From: Chrysomallon squamiferum
Lineage: Eukaryota > Mollusca > Gastropoda > Neomphalida > Peltospiridae
Direction of reading: 5' to 3'
Assembly: GCA_012295275.1 (NCBI GenBank)
Contig: CM022672.1
Coordinates: forward strand, 13,002,495 to 13,066,494
Length of the DNA stretch: 64,000 nucleotides
Shown: in pieces, positions 26,960 through 58,422 of the stretch
Layout: the number at the start of each line of letters is the position of its first letter
Numbering within the stretch: the stretch's first letter is position 1
Notes under the pieces: model-generated
Database searches by the model: none
What the model saw: only the letters and a program-made list of their open reading frames with translations
What the model was told of the DNA's origin: nothing
Translations under genes and position numbers: made by a program

Positions 26960-29376
26960 TTAAATACATTTTTTTACTCAACAAATTCCATTCAATTTTT
27001 ACCTATAATGTTTTTAAAATTGTTATAAAAACTGTTAGTTTGCTGAATAATATGAATACTACTTATATATTTTATTTATAAGATGGCTTTTAACTATGAA
27101 ATATTTTCATCCTAAATTAATTTATAAGTCTTTTTAATTTTCTGCTTGTTCAAATAACCATTGAAATTGAAACTGATTTAGTTCAGTTTTTGGAAAGTCT
27201 GTCAAATGTAAAAACAAGTTACATATTATGAATATTACCAATAAAAATTTATATTGCTGATTTTTATATTGATGAGAAAATGAAGAAAATCATGTAAATC
27301 CAAATATTTTATAATGACATGCATAAGTTTGTTGTGCTTTAATTGATTTTGTTGTTTTTTACAAGGTTGATTTGAAATTATTCAGAATTTCTGATCTCAG
27401 ATATTTTCTTGATAATAATTTTAAAAGTTTACTGGTGCTTTTCTTCTTTGTTTTAATCTGATATCAAGTGGAATATATCTTGCTTTAATTATTGTTTTAT
27501 AAATAGTTTTTATATTAATGTAGCAAAGCTTTTTATAATGACATTTAATGCTCTTATGATCATAGTTTGAATATGCTTGATCAAGAGTTCCTGTGACAAT
27601 TTGTAAATCAATTAAATTTGATTTCTGTTTAATCAAAAATAATAAAATCATATCAAATTAGATATTTGTTTTAAAAAAAAAATCAAGAATAAAAAGTTTA
27701 ATTATAATTATATTAAAAATATTATATAAAATAGTTCCAAAAATATTATTGTTTATAAATGACATACATTTAAAAGTGCAATATTTATGTTGATGTCATT
27801 GTAACCATTTTAATATTGTACTTTTAATATATAATTATTTTTTTTCTTCTTTTTTTCATATATTTTATGACAATGTGCAATATTTTTTTTATTTAGTTTT
27901 TAATAAAATTGTTATACCTATATAGAAGTTTAGTGCTAAGATTTTTATTCTTTTTACTGTTAAAAGTTTTATAATTTTTTTTTATAATAATCTTTTATTT
28001 GGATGTAGAATGTAGATCCTTAAAGGACAAGAAAAATGATGAATAGAGCAGATACTGTTTTTCTTATATATTTAATTAAATTGATTTCAGTGTTATATTT
28101 TTCTACAAATCGAGTTTATTTCCAAAATGTCAAATGTTATTCAATCGGTAGTTATAAAATTATTTGTATATTTTGTCTTTATTTTTTAAGCTGAATGATC
28201 TTGATTTTGAATTGTAAAGGTCAGATTTGTATTTCATTTATGTCTATTTTATTTCAGTATTTGTTGTTCTGTTGAAAATGTTATGTTTATTTTTTGAAAT
28301 AAACATTACTTTTTGAAAAAGGCTTTGTTTTTATTTGTATGAATTCTTTTTATACTAATTATCTATTGCTAAACAAAATCAATTCTTCTGACTAGATTCA
28401 CTTCAAATTAAAGACCATGTTTTCAGAAATGTTTAATTATTTTCTATTCTACAAAAAACTAAAATGAAATAGATTATACAGTTTACAACAAATTGGCTCT
28501 TACTTGCAGTTAATACTATATATTAATTTAGCAGTTTCATTTGCTTTAGATTCATTTGAATCATGTTCATATAATTATATGACAAGAAACATGCATAACA
28601 TTTTTTTTTAATTTTTTTTAAAAAAATGTTCTGTTAAGTAGTATAGTATATTTACTTTTATCTTTGAATTATCTTACACATACCAATGGATGTACCAAAA
28701 CAGGAGATGATATTCTAAGTGATTTGTACATGATGTTATTAACAGGATCACTGGTAATGGTGTGGTGGGACGTACATACTCACACTCTCTTGTTTCTTTT
28801 TTATTTTTAAAGAATAAATTAATAAGTTAATCTTTAAAAAAAATTAAAATATAAAAAAAAAATTAAATTAAAATTAAAATAATGTATTTATTCATTTTAT
28901 CTAAATTTCAAAAAAAAAAAAAAAATGTAAGAAAATGTATTATTATTATTATTATTATTATTTGCATTATTATTTGCATTTGCATTCAGCAAGATAACAG
29001 TTGATCAATCAAAAATGTTTTTAAACTTTGGTGATTTGAACAAATAATCTGAATTTGTTTGCTTTCTTTCTTTCTTATTGGTAAACTTAAAACAATGCAG
29101 CAGTAACTTATGAGTTTTTAGTGATTTAATATTTATTTTGGGATAAAATAAACGTGCTGTTGCCTTGCACAAATAAAAATAATTAAGGTCAGAAGCCTTT
29201 TGAGTTAGATACCTGAAAAGGTTTTAACCAATAATAACTCGTGTTACAAAAATAGTCTAGTCCAATTGACTGGATTCAGGTCGTATGGTTATTATATTAA
29301 CACCTTGCGTCTCATTAGGCGCATCATTTTGGTACATTTTGGTAAAATTGTTTTCCAACATGGAATTGATAAGAAA
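26960..29376. other. GABBR1 3' UTR and GABBR1-GPR107 intergenic region
   Basis: No coding sequence was seen. Candidate AATAAA signals lie at 27240-27245 and 28298-28303; the second is followed by a run resembling a cleavage region. The rest is AT-rich, with poly-A and (TTA)n near 28909-28966. The GPR107 promoter should lie in the last few hundred bases but has no clear motif. Confidence 0.5.
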
Positions 29377-39200
<9,824 letters not shown>

Positions 39201-40584
39201 GACCACCAAACATTCCTGCATCCCATGACGCTCACAAAAATTAATCTGACTTGAACAACAACAAAAAATGTATAATTTTAAAAATAAAGATTTAAAAAAC
39301 GAAATTATTAATTAAAAAAAAAAAGCTTTTGATAATTAATCATCCATCAATAAACTTGTTATTATGAGTATAGTTTCATATAAAAAAATACACCTCTAGC
39401 AGTTTAAGTTAAAAAAATTCTTTATATTTTCAGTTTATAATTTCTAAATTTGGACAACCTTTCAAGGTTCATAACAAACTGATAGTGTCAGAAAAGCCAT
39501 TTTGCCCCCATCACAACTGGAGTTGCGATACCTTTATGTACATAGAGTATCAATGACTACTTTTTTGACATCACTGGAAAAAACTTCTAAGCAAATCAGT
39601 TCACCATAAAAAAAACAAAAAATTGGCAGTGCCAGATATTTTTAAACTGTACTGTTATGCTTTGGTATTAAGATTGGAAGGCAAAAAACATAACTTGAAA
39701 GTCTGCAGAATATATTTAGAACACTGGTCTTATCACAAATGATCCACTTTAACTTGAAATTACAAGTCTAAGTCTGTAAGTGGATGCTTTGATGACATAA
39801 AAACTAATAATTATGTAGTATAAAATCACAGCAACAAATCTTCTGAAAACGTATGTTCAGTATTTAAATGTCTCTGCATCTGTTTTGTTTTTGCCATTTG
39901 AGATTCCGTAAATGTTTTGTCTATGATGTTAAACCACATTTTTTTAATTTTTTTTTTTTTTTTTATGAACTGGCTTAGCTTTCAGTGGTTAATGTTTTCT
40001 ATGCATGGTAAAAATAAAACGCAGCAAAATAAGTTAACAAAGTGAATATTTTTTCTATATATATAGTTACTGTCAACAATGATGATGGTGTATTTAGAAT
40101 TTTGTGCTATATACATTTACGTTCTCACATTTAAAATATATATTTATATTAATGGATTAAAGTATTGATATGTTCTTTTTTCAATGTATATTTTATTATT
40201 ATTTTATTTTTTGTGTTGTTTTATTTATTAATGTATTCTTTTATTTTTTTATTTTTTCATCTTAAAGTTTCTTCAATATTCAGTTAATGAAATCACATCA
40301 CTAGCTGTTTTTCACTAAAAATAATTATTCATCTTTTTTATTGACATATCATTGGCATATTCACTTATCAGGCGTGGACATTCACATCGTCTATGTGCAC
40401 CTAAATGTTTCTATTTTTTTTATTTTATTTTTTTTTGTCATTTTTCTTTCAAAGCTAATAACAGTTTATCTTAATGGTGGTTTGGTGGAGGTGAATGTTG
40501 GGTTTATAATTCTTAGATCAAGAGAAAACATTTCTTAAAACCTTAAACATATTGATCTAAGTAGAAATGACATTTTAATTATTC

Positions 40585-40615
<31 letters not shown>

Positions 40616-41045
40616 CCATACAAACTGAATTTCTGATCTGTTGAAATCTAGCAGCAATACAATTTTTATCCTTTTAAACTTATAAACTTTTTAGAAATAG
40701 ACTAAAAATGTGTAAATAAGGCGGTCTTCTCTATGTGTTCCTGGTAGTAGAAGCTTTTGTATTTTTTTGAGTGATAGATGTTTTTAGTCATTTAGTTATT
40801 TTACAGTAGAAATCATACTGAGCATCTATCTACCATTGAGAACATATTCTCCCTTTCAGACATCTTGATCCAGCCTGGTCTGTTTATCATTTATTTTGCT
40901 CTCCTGGTGAAAATTCACTTTGCTTCAAGGGTCAGATGATGTACCATCTTGTTTCAGAAGGTGTAATGATCTTGATCCTGTTAAAAACATGAATGTGATG
41001 ATAAAAAATTTGATTAAATGTTTTCTTTAAATTTTTATTATTTTG

Positions 41046-41093
<48 letters not shown>

Positions 41094-42489
41094 GGATTTT
41101 TCAGCAAATGCTCAGAATCCTTCATAAATGCTTACATTAAATTCTTATTTATTTTTTTTTTTTTTTTTTTTTTTTTGTTATTATTTATAATGTTTGGTTT
41201 TGGTTTTGTTTTGTATGTATGTACATGTATGGTAAAATGATTTATTTATTTATTTAATTTTCAATCCCATTCTGCAATGGATATCCTTATTTTCAAATAT
41301 GACATGCTTAAACCAGAATTATTTTATTAGATCAGCACCAATACAACTAGTCACACAATAATATTTCTTCTAATTAAAGGATGACATGCATCACAGCAGT
41401 CTTTACTAAAGATCAGGAGTGTTAAAAGCTGCAAGAGATTCGCATTCTCACTGTTGATACAGATCAGACAAGAGCAAGTAACAACTTGAGGCTCTTTTTT
41501 TTTCTTCCTTTTTTTTTTTAATCCTGTATCGATCAGCAACGTCTGCTGTTGTCTTCAGAGGTCATTTAAGTTTCAGAACCCTAGAGCACAGGTTTATAAT
41601 TGATTATCTGGCATTTGGCGATCAGCAGATCATTGTCTTCGTTTTTTTGTTGTTTTTTTTTTTGCAATATCGTCAAATATGCTGTGTATATAAACTGTTT
41701 ATAATTATTTATCATGTTCTCTGAAATTGGTTTATACGTCATTTATTAATAATAAATATTTCTTTTATCATTAATTCTGTTGTTTTACTTTTTCTTTTCG
41801 TTTATATTACTTCATTTATTCCTTTTTTTAAATTTTATTTTCCTTTTTTTTTTTTTTTTTTTTTTTTTTTGTAGCTGATTAGACGTGTGGCCTATCAGAT
41901 TACTACATTTTTAATTGTATGACTGGCTCTGTAGAATTATTTTTTCAGAAACACGTATATAGACATTGAAAGAAACACATTCGGTCCATTAGCAGTAGAA
42001 TAGACATAATGATATTTAAAAAAACAGATAATTAAAAAAAAAACAAAAAAAAAAAACATTTAATGTTTCATATCAAACTGACGAGCTTTAATCGTGATCT
42101 CCATTCTGTTAACGTCCTTGACCTTAAACGCACATAAATATTTTTGACGTCATTTTCATATTGGCTCGGCGAGTACATTAATTTTAGACTTACAGCTTAA
42201 ATCAACATATCTTCAGTAATTTCCGTCAGTACACCATAATTGGTTTTCTCCCGGTGATAAACACATTTAAATATTAACAATGTAAAATGTAGAAATGGTG
42301 AAGACAGTAGTTCGCTAAGTTTCATGTCGCTTCTAAATGGCCAACACATCACATTAAAAATGTAGGTACATATTTATTTGATTTATTCTCTACAGCAGTA
42401 ATCTGTTTAGAAGCAGGAGTTACTTGCGACTAAATAATGAAAAACGGCCATTTGGTTTATTTATTTATTTATATATAGCTTTTATATTA

Positions 42490-42520
<31 letters not shown>

Positions 42521-43362
42521 TTTATTTATAGCTTTTATATTATTATTTTATTTTATTTTATTTTTATTTTTATTTTTTTATTATTATTTTTTTTTTTTTT
42601 AATGTTAAGTGCTTAAGAGAGGGATCTCAAAATTAAACAGTCTGCCAGTAATATATTTCGTACTTCTTACTAAAGTGAATTTTAAATATCAGAAATAAAA
42701 TAATTATATACTGTTTGTTTCCATGTGACGTAATACCTTTGTTTTTCCGGCAGTCTAGGCATAATTCTGCCATTTTATTTGCCTTGAACGACAGTGACAA
42801 ATTTACAATTTGTATTTCCCCCGAATTACAGGATGCATACAAAGTTTTATCAGCTAGCTAAGAATATATATGATATATCTCTGTGGTTGAATGTATTTTT
42901 GAAACTTAGAACGTACATCCCTGTCATTTACCATGTTAACCGCCATGGGCTTAGAAAGCAATATGCCCCTGGAGTGTTGCAAACTGGGATAGCTTACACA
43001 AACAGATGACGTCAGTGAAATAAAGCAATTCCAGTGCGTCTCTATTTGAATGTACCAACTCTCCTCAGGCTTGCAGGAATTAATGATAAAGGGGCCTAAA
43101 TCTTATGACTGTTGTCAGAAAAAGTTTGGAAATAATTATGTGAAGGGCTGAGAAACAGATAAATATAACCCCAGTGGAATAAAAAATGAGTTTGGGTCAT
43201 ACAGAGATCACGTTGATACGATTAATCATGATGGTCCAACATTTTTAAATATATTCTTTAACAACTTTGTGAGTATTCCTTTAATTTTGTAATTTTATTT
43301 TATTTTATTTTTTTAATATTATTATTATTTTTATTTAATCTACTTATTATTGTTATTGTTGC

Positions 43363-43432
<70 letters not shown>

Positions 43433-45938
43433 TAATACCTGAAAAGTTCCTCATCACTTATTTCACAGGTTTTTTTGTGTGTGGTTTAGACCATGCAGAT
43501 ACTATGCCCATCACAAGGTTTAGAAGTTCTATTAATAGCTGTATTACATCAATAATAAAAATAAATAAATAAATAAATAATAACAATACATTCAAATGGT
43601 ATAGAGATGTTTATTGTTAATTTTTCCTGTATGCAGATATAACAAAATGTATTTTCAGAACAGTGCATAGTTTAACAATAACACTATAATACTTATTAAA
43701 GGCAATTAAATGTCGGTAAAAATTTCATACTATTGAAAATGTATAAATTAAAAAAAAAAAAGTAAATTCTGTTATTTAATTAGTTTTCATTTTCGGACAT
43801 GAAATCTCGTCGATGCTTTTAAATTTTTTATTAATTCTACTCCAGTGATCAAAACACATTTAAAACCAATCTACATATGAAACTAACGTTACCTTTTTTA
43901 CTATGTATATAATATTAAAAATCTGTACAAACATTAAATATAATACAATTAATAATAATAAATAGGTGGTTTATAATGTCTGCTTATCTTTGGTACATGA
44001 ATCAAACTTGAAAAAAAAATAATAATAATAATAATAATAAATAAACAAACAAATAAAGAAATGAAATAAGGATGCATTATTCCATTTTTAATTTAATCAT
44101 GTTTTAGCTACACCATGCAGTGAATGCATTAGTTATTCAAACTACCTAGATTTTTTTGTTTTACATAAAAGAATGACAGAAAAGAAAAGGAAAAAAAAAA
44201 AGATAGATTAAAACACAGGTTTTAAAAAGAATGAACAAGAATAAGTGAGAAAAATAAGAGAAATACAAAAAGCCACAAAAACAAGAGAAGACTTTAAAGA
44301 AACCTTTGAGCTTTTTTTTGTTGTACTGGCTGCAACGAAAGAATGAAGATGGAGCCTGGAGATGCTCGGATGATTAGAAAACTGGCTCCAAGCATTATCA
44401 CGGTAGTGTAGAGTGCAAAGTCCCTAACTCGACTGTGTACAGTATTGTTACAGCAATACCATCACGAACTGGCTACGTATTGTATTGTTATACACCACCA
44501 ACTGCCTGTGTATCATGTTATATTACGTATTATGAATTAACTATAATTATACCCTGTTGTTATATACTGAAACTCATTGTTTGGTAAATAACTTTATAAT
44601 TGTGAACTCACAGTTATTATAATTTCATTTTTTAAATGAGAAAGACTTGAAGATAAGCCTGCGTATTTTTTATTTTTTATTTATTTTTTTGTTGTTGTAT
44701 GTAATGATTGTGGGTATGTAGATATGTACGTACGTGTGTGTTTACGTACGTAATGTACGTCGATCGAGTTCCGTACGAAAGGATTTTTATATCTTTATCA
44801 GTTATTATAAATGTGTGTTTAACTGTTAGTTTTCGTGTATTTTAAATTTGTTCCAGTTTCACTATACATATTTACAAAGAAAATACGTTGTATTCTTGAC
44901 ATCTCATTAGCGACAGATTCGTTGCAGTATGAAAGTATCATGAGCAGTTGTAACGATGGCAACTGTTCCGTGAAATAATGTAAAAATGATTTTCAAAATT
45001 CATCCGTTGAATATGGTCTATATTTACTGTCGACATTTCTATGTTGTATGCCAGAGCAAGATGTAGAATTTAATAAAATATTACTTTTTACATATATAAC
45101 AGAACTTTTTCTCGCTGTTTTTGTTACTAGTAGGAATATAAGAAAAGCATAATTTCATAATACGCCTAATTTTATTTGTTGTTTTTTTTGTTTTGTTTTT
45201 GTTTTTGATATTTCATTTATTCTAGAAAGCATGTAGTTTGAAAGATCTAAATAGCGAAGTAAATAATTCTAGACATACAAATGAAGTTTTCTTACAAGTG
45301 CACTTCGTTTTTGTTTTCTTTATCTAATCTACAATCTAGTTTGTGTACTAGAAACCAACACACATTCCCCTCCCCCCACAAAAAAAAAAAAAGAAAGAAA
45401 GAAAATTAAAGACAAAAATAAAAGTAACTCGCCACTATTTTTTTTACATAATTCTAAAATATGTTTAATTATATGTTACTTCTCTAACGTATAAAAACAC
45501 ACCAAATTTCCATTTCTGAAAGAATTATTAATTTATATATTATGTACACATAAATTAGTATTGTTATAGACATCAGTGATACCCTTCCCTCAATTATTCT
45601 TTGACAAAAACCAATTACTTTTTAAAATATATACCATTATTTTATACTCGGCCAAGCGATGAATAACATCAATCCATTTACACATTATATATGTACATAT
45701 AGACACAAACCAGCTTTATTTATATTCTCTAGATTCCATTAGGTCCATAGAAATATCATTCAAACATAAATGTATTATTTATCCTTCAGAATAGGTTGAT
45801 TTCAGACCAGAATATTTAATGGTATCAATGCTGTAAATCTATTGGCCATAATAAAATTCAAAGAAGTCGAACAGCCAATGAGAATTCTTGTTTCATGCAG
45901 AACTCGTCTGCAGCTAAGTTCTTACATAAATGAATGTA
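39201..45938. other. Convergent intergenic region with the 3' UTRs of GPR107 and the NCS-1-type gene
   Basis: No coding exon was recognised. GPR107 3' UTR sequence probably runs to a poly(A) signal such as AATAAA at 40013-40018. On the other strand AATAAA (TTTATT at 45715-45720) could end the NCS-1-type transcript. Repeats include poly-T at about 40590-40616 and 41840-41870, (TTA)n at about 41048-41094 and 43363-43432, and a duplicated (TTTA)n plus 'AGCTTTTATATTATTATT' block at about 42450-42545. A short plus-strand frame at 42794-43009 has no family resemblance. Confidence 0.5.
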
Positions 45939-52170
<6,232 letters not shown>

Positions 52171-54264
52171 CTGAAAGTAAAATAAAAATTGTTTAATTTG
52201 TAATATACTTTTTTTTATTATTTATTATTATTTTTTATTATTATTATTATTTGTTATATACGCAGGAATCACATCTTTGCCATTTCCTGCCATCTTCAGA
52301 AGTATCAAATACCAAATAACCTATTCATTCCGACGTACGTATAAAACTTAAGTATAAGCAGGACAAAGAGAGAAATCTTCAAATAGTCTAGCATACCCAT
52401 GAGGAGGGTGGATCCCACTGAACAGAGGTAATGACAGAGAGTGAAGAAGATATACATCTGCATACGGTGCGAGATAGACGGACGGACTGATAGACAGATA
52501 TGCAGGTAGACAGAAAATACACACATAAATGCAGAAATAAAGATAAATAGATCGTCAGATAGATAAATAGACAGATGTTTAATAGATAGTCAGAGAAACA
52601 GCGAGACAGACAAACCGTCAGACCAGACAGATAGACATAAACAGAAAGAGAGAGGCATGGATGGATGGATGGATGGATGGATGGACAGGTATGGAGAAAG
52701 AGAAAGATACAAACAGCTATAGATGTAAAGAAACAAACAGGTATATTTATGTAAATGTCAATGAATCTAAACTGGGGGGGGGGACACCAAAAAAAAAAAA
52801 AAAAAAAAAAAAAGAAATGAAGAAGATGAAGAAGACACATTTAGAAAAGAAAAATATCTTTTAAACCTTCCAAGTCGCTGACAACGGTTTTTTTTGTTTG
52901 TTTTTGTTTTGTTTTTTTGGCATAAAACAAGGTCGTTATAGGTTATAGTATAGACTTCTTTTTTTTCTTCTTCTCCATTTTTTTTTTTTTTTTGTTTGTT
53001 TTTTGTCTCTCTTTCTCTCAGCTTATGGATGGATCACCGTAAGAATTTTGACAAACGCGGCCAGAAGGACAAAAAACATTTATCACCATCAGCATTTGTG
53101 GTAGAAACGAGAAAACTGTAACCCGAGATTTCTGCTGGAATGAGGTTTTGTCTGGAATGAAGGTTATCGATATATGCTATCCGAAACGAGGCGGAAACAC
53201 AATTACACCAAACGTTTATGAAAACACCGCCAAGTTTCTGAGTGCTGTGACTAAACGAAACGACCTTGCGTCAGAACGAGGCAGTGTCGTCCGGACCTGC
53301 AGACGCCAACAGAAATAAAAGCATGGAGTGATCAAACTGTCAATATAGATCTACGAATCTTGTAAAAACATTGTAAATCGAATATTTTACCGAGGATAAC
53401 GGGATTTATTGCTTGGAAACCTGAAAAGAGGCTTTAGAAAAGATATAACCATTGGCAGCTAAAGATATAGGCCTATGTCAGAAATTATCACAGGTAAAAG
53501 GTGCCTGAGATTTTTTTTTTTCAAGTCAGTATGAATACCTTTAAAGCTTGAGTTTAATGTGGATTAGTAATAGTTTTTGTATTCCCAGAATCAGAAGACT
53601 TTGTTACTGACGGCTGTTAAGTGTCAGATCACAGACACAAACACACACAAACACACACAGACACACACAGACACAGATGCATACATGTGATTCTTCCAAT
53701 ATCACACGAAATAAAAATGTCAAATTATTTTCATTTTTCTTATTTTTAAAATCTGTTGTTTGGTAGAGTTCATTCTTATTGTGGTATTTTTTTTTGGTTT
53801 TTTTTTTTTTGGAAGGGGTTTTCCATTTATTTGAAACAAAAATATATTTTTTCAGGTATAACTCTAAATACCACAGAAAAGAAAGAAAAATATTTCTTAT
53901 TGTGTTTTTTTTGTTGTTTTTTATTATTATTATTTTTTTAAATTTAAAATTTATTTATATTGTCTAATACAACGTACATCAATTAAATCATTCAGATTTA
54001 AATTCTACTTATCCATGTTCTTTTCGTTATTACTTACCACCAAAGCAAAACCTGAAATTACGTTATAACCAGAACCGGATTTGATTATAAGCTTAAAAAT
54101 AGCCACTGCTGGGGACTCACATTCAGATTTCATTCCATCTATTATACAGCATTATTCTCTATCATACAGAGTTTCTAAAGTTTTCAATGGCTTAGGGCCT
54201 CCATACGTTTAAATACAGGCCCTGGCCAAACCTTTACTTACAACTTTAAATGTAATTGCAAATA

Positions 54265-54587
54265 CAGGTACCGGACCAATTATCCGGAAAGACCAGAAAA
54301 CCGGATGTTTCTTCCCGACGCTATTTTCATAGTTCACGCACGCGGGTTTTGTCCTCACGAGACCGGAACTACTCTTTCAAGCCGCGTGGCGTTCAATCAC
54401 TCGCAGTATTGTTTACGTGTTGAGTCGCCACTGTTGTGTATCGTCAGTTTTGTTTATTTTTTAAAATTTAAAATGATTATGCGTAATTATTTACGTATGT
54501 AGATGCCTTGGTACCAGAAAACCGGAAAATCCAGAAATCCAGAATGCCTCAGGCCCCAAGGAGTCCGGATAATTGGTCCGGTACCTG
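54265..54587. mobile_element. 323-bp MITE with 24-bp perfect terminal inverted repeats and TA target duplication
   Basis: The left end begins CAGGTACCGGACCAATTATC and the right end is its exact reverse complement over 24 bases. The element is flanked on both sides by TA (54263-54264 and 54588-54589). The interior has no transposase; a 65-codon frame inside is not recognisable. Sub-terminal CCGGAAAATCCAG-type motifs repeat. TA target sites and CAG-starting termini are typical of the Tc1/mariner/pogo superfamily, and a pogo/Tigger-derived element is most likely. Confidence 0.85.
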
Positions 54588-55282
54588 TAATGTTTTTTTT
54601 TTTTTGGCACAATCACTTCAGAAATTACAATAAATTAATATCAGAATAAGAGTTTTTCCATGTGTTCGCTTTTGTTGTTTTCTCTCTCTCGTTGCTTGCC
54701 ATTACAAAGAAAGATCGATGTCGCCGTTAACCACGTTGTTTATCCGCGCAGATAGTCACGCTGGAGACGTCTAAAGCTGCGATTATTATTCATTATAACA
54801 CTTGTTACCTACAATCAGGCTCTGTGACATGTCAAACTGGCTTGTAAACACAACAATTAATGGCTTGTTTGCCATGTTAATATGTACCGTACATTCTTTT
54901 CTTAGCACGAATATTCGTGGTAATGATTTTGTACAGCTACTTCAGTCGAAATCGATAAAGAAAAGAAGAGAGAGAGGCTTCATACACCTTATGTGATACA
55001 TTCAGAATTAAGTAAAAAAAAAGGATATCTTATTGATATTTTTCTTAACCTCATTCGGAGTTATCATCTGTGCTTGAACACTAGTTAGAACGAGTGAAAT
55101 AACGTAATAGACCAAAGTAAGATGATGTTTTGGGATAACATATATGTGTGTGTGTGCGCGCGCGTCAAGATCTCGTTTCGAACGTAGACTTTTTAACTGA
55201 GATAGAAATACATACAATATTACTTCTATTAGTAATATTTGTTTGCTCTGTTTTGTAAAATAAATAAATACAATAAATACAA

Positions 55283-55325
<43 letters not shown>

Positions 55326-55574
55326 ATACAATAAATAATAATAATAATTTTAAAAAAACATAAAGCCTGACCAACTATAGGTGACCTTACTTTCAATTCT
55401 ATTTAGATTGAACAGATAAAACACAAGAACAATTGAATTAATGTCTTTAACTGGAAGTTTTATGTAGACATCTTTCTTAATAAAACTGAAGTTTAATGGA
55501 AGACAGTGTATAAATGAAAGTATCATCAGAACACGTGTATCTTAACATGTCTCGTCAAGTTTACTGTGTTTATT

Positions 55575-56025
<451 letters not shown>

Positions 56026-56929
56026 ATCAGCAACAGACAAAGCGAAACAAAATGAAAAAAAATGAAAAAAAACAAAGAAAAATAAATTAAACAAATATTT
56101 AAACAGAAAAACACGGGTAAGCACGACCAACTCCAAATACCAATAAACTGTCAGTCATGCCTGCCTCCTCCTACGCTGTTCACGAGTATAAATAAACACA
56201 GCTGGTGGAGTATTAAAAAGATAATAATAATACTATCCACCGTACTTACAGAAACAGTCCACCCACCAATAACCTCACTAAACGATAACAGCTGGGGGAA
56301 GAGTAATTTTGCAGGTTACCCTAAATGACTGATGGAAGATATCACCTTCCTTTTCATACAAAAACCATTAAAAGTGGAATAATTCGCTCTGTACACACAA
56401 GGACGAGTTTTAACTGGGATACTGCCACATTGCCTCAGGTAACACACAACCGGTCGCAGTATTAATAATCCACTTGAATATTGCCCGTGGCAGCCATTGC
56501 TGCTCGAATGGCGGCGTGTATGAGGTTACCATCATGTGAGCTTTCACGGCGTCATGAGGCTTTTTAGGAAAAAATGATGTCGTTGTTAAGTAAATATTCA
56601 TGGCTTTCTGGGAGGGGTTATTATTATTATTATTATTTTTATTTTTATTTTTTATAAAATATATATTTTTATAAAGGAGTTAAAACAATAGTTGCTACTA
56701 GACAATAATAAATATTGTTTTATTACATATAGATTTAAACCAACTAACTAACTAAATAAATAAATAAATAATAAAAATAACACTAAAATAAGGTTACATT
56801 TTAAACTATTTTAAATCAAACTGTCGGTCAACCACAACGATATATGTTTCCAGACCATCCGATTTATTACATAAAAAAAAAAACACCTTTCTAAATCATT
56901 TACTAATATGGAAAATAAAAACAGATTTT

Positions 56930-56963
<34 letters not shown>

Positions 56964-57245
56964 TCTTTGTCAGACACCCATATCACAAGTAAAACAATCT
57001 TCAGCCCACTCCTATGCACGTAGAGCTGATTTCCCACTGCGGATTTATGTATGTATATTTAGACGCACTTTTATTTCACTGATAACAAGCAGAGGATAAA
57101 TTCACCAGACTGCGTTTTAAATGCTTAATTGACAAAGAGGTCGTGGCGAACTTTTTCCAGATAGCTCTAAGTTTTCATCGTCTAGTATTTATTTTATGAC
57201 TACTGTTACATAATCATGAAGTACTGAGTTTCTCAGCAGAATTTT

Positions 57246-57292
57246 TGTACTACTACTACATTTCTGCTACTACTATTAGTAATAAGACTACC

Positions 57293-57324
<32 letters not shown>

Positions 57325-57696
57325 TAATAAATCTACTACTAGCATTACTACTACTATTACAATTAAATTTCTGAGAGCATCTTTGATACTACTACTACGA
57401 CCATTATAACTATTATGACTAACAGTAGCAGTAGTAGTAGTAGTAATAGCAGTACTACTACTACTACTGCTACTACCACTACTACTACTGCTACTGCTAT
57501 TACTACTACTACTACTATTACTGCTACTATTAAAACTAATAATATTAATGTTGTAACAGCTACAGTTACTGCTACTGTTCAACTAATAATATTATCGCTG
57601 TTGCTGTTGCTGCTGCTGCTATTGTTTTTGCTACTACTACAAATGCTGGTACTACCACTAACTACTATTAATGCTACTACTAAATTATTCTCACCA

Positions 57697-57747
<51 letters not shown>

Positions 57748-57830
57748 TGTTATTGTTATTATTATTGTTGTTATTATTGTTGTCGTTGTATTTGTTGTTG
57801 TTGTTATTTGTAAATAATTACGGCGTATTC
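57246..57830. repeat. Complex degenerate trinucleotide repeat field
   Basis: Almost 600 bases built from triplets ACT/AGT, AAT/ATT, TGC and GTT in changing order, ending in pure (TTA)n at about 57700-57746 and (GTT)-rich sequence. All frames stay open for long stretches (poly-Ser/Thr/Leu/Tyr), but periodicity without codon bias marks it as repeat-derived. Confidence 0.85.
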
Positions 57831-58379
57831 CAGGATTAAATTTCACGTAATTATTATTTATTAATATGATTCTTAATGCCGTTGTCACGTTTCACTCATT
57901 ATTATTTATTAATATTATTATTTCAATACGTAATTATGACGTATTGGATTTCACGACAACAGTTATAAATTGCTATATTGTGTTACACAGGAAGATGCTA
58001 ATAAGTGCAATTACCACGATTTTCTGAAAAAGAAAAAAAAAAAAAAAAAACAGACGTTCTTTCACGATCCAGATAAACCATGTTTGCTACTAGCCTAGAT
58101 TTATCAACGGCTGATAAAACACACGCTTATCTGTATAATCCTCAGTCTAAATACGGCCTAAACGTGTTACTTTTCATCACCGTGAATATATATATATATA
58201 TAAATATTTATAAAAATAAAAACGTGAAATTTCTTGAATTTCATAATATTAATTTGATCGATGTTTTTTATTTATTTATTTCTGTTGTTGTTTTTTCCTA
58301 GAAAGAAAGTTGATGGAACAAATATCTTTAAAATTTTGATTATTTATTTGTTTATTTATTTAATTATTTATTTAGTTAT

Positions 58380-58386
58380 TATTATT

Positions 58387-58422
<36 letters not shown>

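Noticed and set aside
42794-43009. 71-codon plus-strand frame in the intergenic region
   Set aside because: Short, unrecognisable, no flanking splice or promoter evidence.
52388-52840. 150-codon minus-strand frame rich in Leu, Ser and Cys
   Set aside because: It is built on degenerate GATA/GACA repeats and a poly-A/T tract; it has no homology.
54305-54502. 65-codon frame inside the MITE
   Set aside because: Does not resemble a transposase fragment; the element is too short to be autonomous.
57256-57813. Long Ser/Thr- and Leu-rich open frames
   Set aside because: Trinucleotide repeat mosaic; open in several frames at once.
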